DNA from: Flavobacterium cucumis
GTDB lineage: Bacteria > Bacteroidota > Bacteroidia > Flavobacteriales > Flavobacteriaceae
Length of the DNA stretch: 64,000 nt
Reading direction: 5' to 3'
Assembly (NCBI RefSeq): GCF_900148835.1
Contig: NZ_FRYK01000001.1
Span: 124,001 to 188,000, forward strand
Shown here one piece after another: positions 62,646-64,000 of the stretch. Made by a program: the position numbers and the translations under genes. Numbering within the stretch: the first letter of the stretch is position 1; each line of letters opens with the position of its first letter. The notes below the pieces were generated by a model. It made no database searches and was not told where the DNA came from. It was given only the letters and a program-made list of their open reading frames with translations.

Positions 62646-64000
62646 TTATTTTATCGAATTGATAATATCATGTTTTGTAATGATATGATGTTTTCCGTTT
62701 CCTAAATCAATTAAAACAGCTTGATTTTCTTTGGTGATTAATTTAGAAACTTCTTCTACTGGCGTTCCTAATTTAACAATTGGAAATGGTTTGCCCATTA
62801 CTTCACGAATTGGTCGTTCCGCTGTATTTTTATCCGTGATATAACTTTGGAATAAATCCGATTCATCAACAGAACCTACAAATCCATTTACATCAACTAC
62901 AGGAATTTGAGAAATTTTATATTTTCTCATTCTTTCGATAGCGTGCGAAACTAATTCTTCGGTACGTACAATTACTAATGGTTTTTCAATATGCTCTTTG
63001 ATTAAATCTTCTGCTTTAGTGATTTCTTCTTCAAGGAAACCTCTTTCGCGCATCCAATCATCGTTAAACATCTTTCCAACATAACGGCTTCCAGAATCGT
63101 GAAATAAGACCACAACTACATCTTCTGGACCAAAATGTTCTTTTAACTGCAATAAACCCTTTACGGCGGCTCCAGCGGAGTTTCCAACAAAAATTCCTTC
63201 TTCTAAAGCAATTTTTCTGGTATAAACGGCTGCATCTTTATCAGTCACTTTTGTAAATCCGTCAATTAATGAAAAATCAACGTTTTTCGGCAAAATGTCT
63301 TCACCAATTCCTTCTGTGATATACGAATAAATTTCGTTCTCGTCAAAAATTCCAGTTTCGTGGTATTTTTTGAAAACCGAACCATACGTATCAATTCCCC
63401 AGATTTTGATATTTGGATTCTTCTCTTTTAGATACTTTGCAGTTCCAGAAATTGTACCACCAGTTCCAACACCTACAACAAAATGTGTAATCTTGCCTTC
63501 GGTTTGTTCCCAAATCTCTGGCCCCGTTTGTTCGTAATGCGCAATTGCATTACTTGGGTTATCATATTGATTTACGTACCAAGAATTTGGAATTTCTTCA
63601 CCTAATTTTTTAGATACCGAATAATAAGAACGGGGGTCGGTTGGTTCTACATCAGTTGGACAAACGATTACTTTTGCACCAACGGCACGAAGAATATCTG
63701 ATTTCTCTTTTGATTGTTTATCCGAAATCACAAAAATACATTTGTAACCTTTAACGATTGCAGCTAATGCTAATCCCATTCCGGTATTTCCTGAAGTACC
63801 TTCAATAATAGTACCTCCTGGCTTTAATCTCCCATCTGCTTCAGCATCTTCAATCATCTTCACAGCCATTCTATCCTTCACAGAATTTCCAGGATTGAAA
63901 GTTTCAACTTTAGCTAAAACCAAAGCATTCACTTCAGCAGTAACTTTATTTAATTTAACTAAAGGGGTATTACCAATAGTTTCTAATATATTTTTTGCGT
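62646..64000 (-). CDS. Cystathionine beta-synthase-type enzyme with CBS domains (5' end cut by window edge)
   Basis: The frame continues past an internal GTG at 63932 to the right edge and reads NILETIGNTPLVKLNKVTAE there, so the true start lies outside the window. At least 450 residues are visible. The PLP lysine is in NPGNSVKDRMAVKM, then TSGNTGMGLALAA, GTGGTISGTAKYL and VGNSAGAAVKGLL. Two CBS domains occupy the last about 115 residues (KISQIPVVDVNGFVGSVDESDL, VEEVSKLITKENQAVLI). It acts in transsulfuration, condensing serine and homocysteine or making cysteine; which cannot be told by sequence alone. No heme-binding N-terminus is visible. Confidence 0.9.
   Translation of the reverse strand, partial: AKNILETIGNTPLVKLNKVTAEVNALVLAKVETFNPGNSVKDRMAVKMIEDAEADGRLKPGGTIIEGTSGNTGMGLALAAIVKGYKCIFVISDKQSKEKSDILRAVGAKVIVCPTDVEPTDPRSYYSVSKKLGEEIPNSWYVNQYDNPSNAIAHYEQTGPEIWEQTEGKITHFVVGVGTGGTISGTAKYLKEKNPNIKIWGIDTYGSVFKKYHETGIFDENEIYSYITEGIGEDILPKNVDFSLIDGFTKVTDKDAAVYTRKIALEEGIFVGNSAGAAVKGLLQLKEHFGPEDVVVVLFHDSGSRYVGKMFNDDWMRERGFLEEEITKAEDLIKEHIEKPLVIVRTEELVSHAIERMRKYKISQIPVVDVNGFVGSVDESDLFQSYITDKNTAERPIREVMGKPFPIVKLGTPVEEVSKLITKENQAVLIDLGNGKHHIITKHDIINSIK

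Noticed and set aside
63932..63932. GTG as start of the cystathionine beta-synthase-type gene
   Set aside because: The frame continues upstream with conserved residues (ETIGNTPLVKLN) to the window edge, so the GTG is internal.

Overview
The window is a stretch of core chromosome from a member of the Bacteroidota, almost certainly a Flavobacterium or close relative. The DNA is AT-rich, many genes carry the TAnnTTTG minus-7 promoter element typical of this phylum, Shine-Dalgarno sequences are generally absent, and the protein set is flavobacterial (PspC/DUF2807 stress module, DUF5683, DUF2851, DUF3467, methylmalonyl-CoA mutase pair, PNGase F-like enzyme). No rRNA, CRISPR array, prophage or insertion sequence was seen. 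Both edges cut genes: an ABC-2 permease on the left and a cystathionine beta-synthase-type enzyme on the right.

Layout. 1-3.2 kb: grpE-dnaJ chaperone genes followed by an ABC transporter pair, all on the minus strand. 3.3-5.6 kb: a YceI lipoprotein, a TIGR01777 epimerase and a DUF4442 hotdog protein. 5.8-9.7 kb: a PadR-PspC-DUF2807 envelope-response module with a tiny hydrophobic peptide gene between its two DUF2807 genes. 9.7-16.2 kb: trxB, tRNA-Pro, then udk-ftsB-mutA-[toxin/antitoxin]-mutB. 16.3-20.6 kb: an amidohydrolase and an rtcB-prfH-TPR ribosome repair operon, with a small transcription unit just upstream. 21-29.6 kb: GDPD, a nucleoside phosphorylase-like protein, methionine aminotransferase, and parA-parB-DUF5683-dapB-lepB-wbqC.

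29.6-35.9 kb (minus strand): TPR protein-ribH-small membrane protein-mutL-rhomboid-rhomboid-EEP hydrolase. 36-39.8 kb: recF, murB, an RluF-type pseudouridine synthase, a gene remnant and a GNAT. 39.9-53.4 kb is the classic translation/transcription block on the minus strand: tRNA-Thr-Tyr-Thr, tuf, tRNA-Trp, secE, nusG, rplK, rplA, rplJ, rplL, rpoB, rpoC, then DUF3467. 53.5-64 kb: rpsU-xerC-hpf, an acyl-CoA dehydrogenase, a ComEA-like HhH protein, an NSS transporter with a small MetS-like subunit, PspC, DUF2851, a PNGase F-like glycosidase and the CBS-type enzyme.

Most worth a second look: the rtcB-prfH operon with a lysine-tailed TPR partner; the isolated 27-codon small-ORF transcription unit beside it; rpsU with a very strong Shine-Dalgarno in a lineage that hardly uses them; a DnaJ with only one zinc centre; a MutL lacking the endonuclease motif; a toxin-antitoxin pair lodged between mutA and mutB; the overlooked MetS-like subunit; and a tRNA array that has the E. 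coli thrU-tyrU-glyT-thrT-tufB order but no tRNA-Gly.
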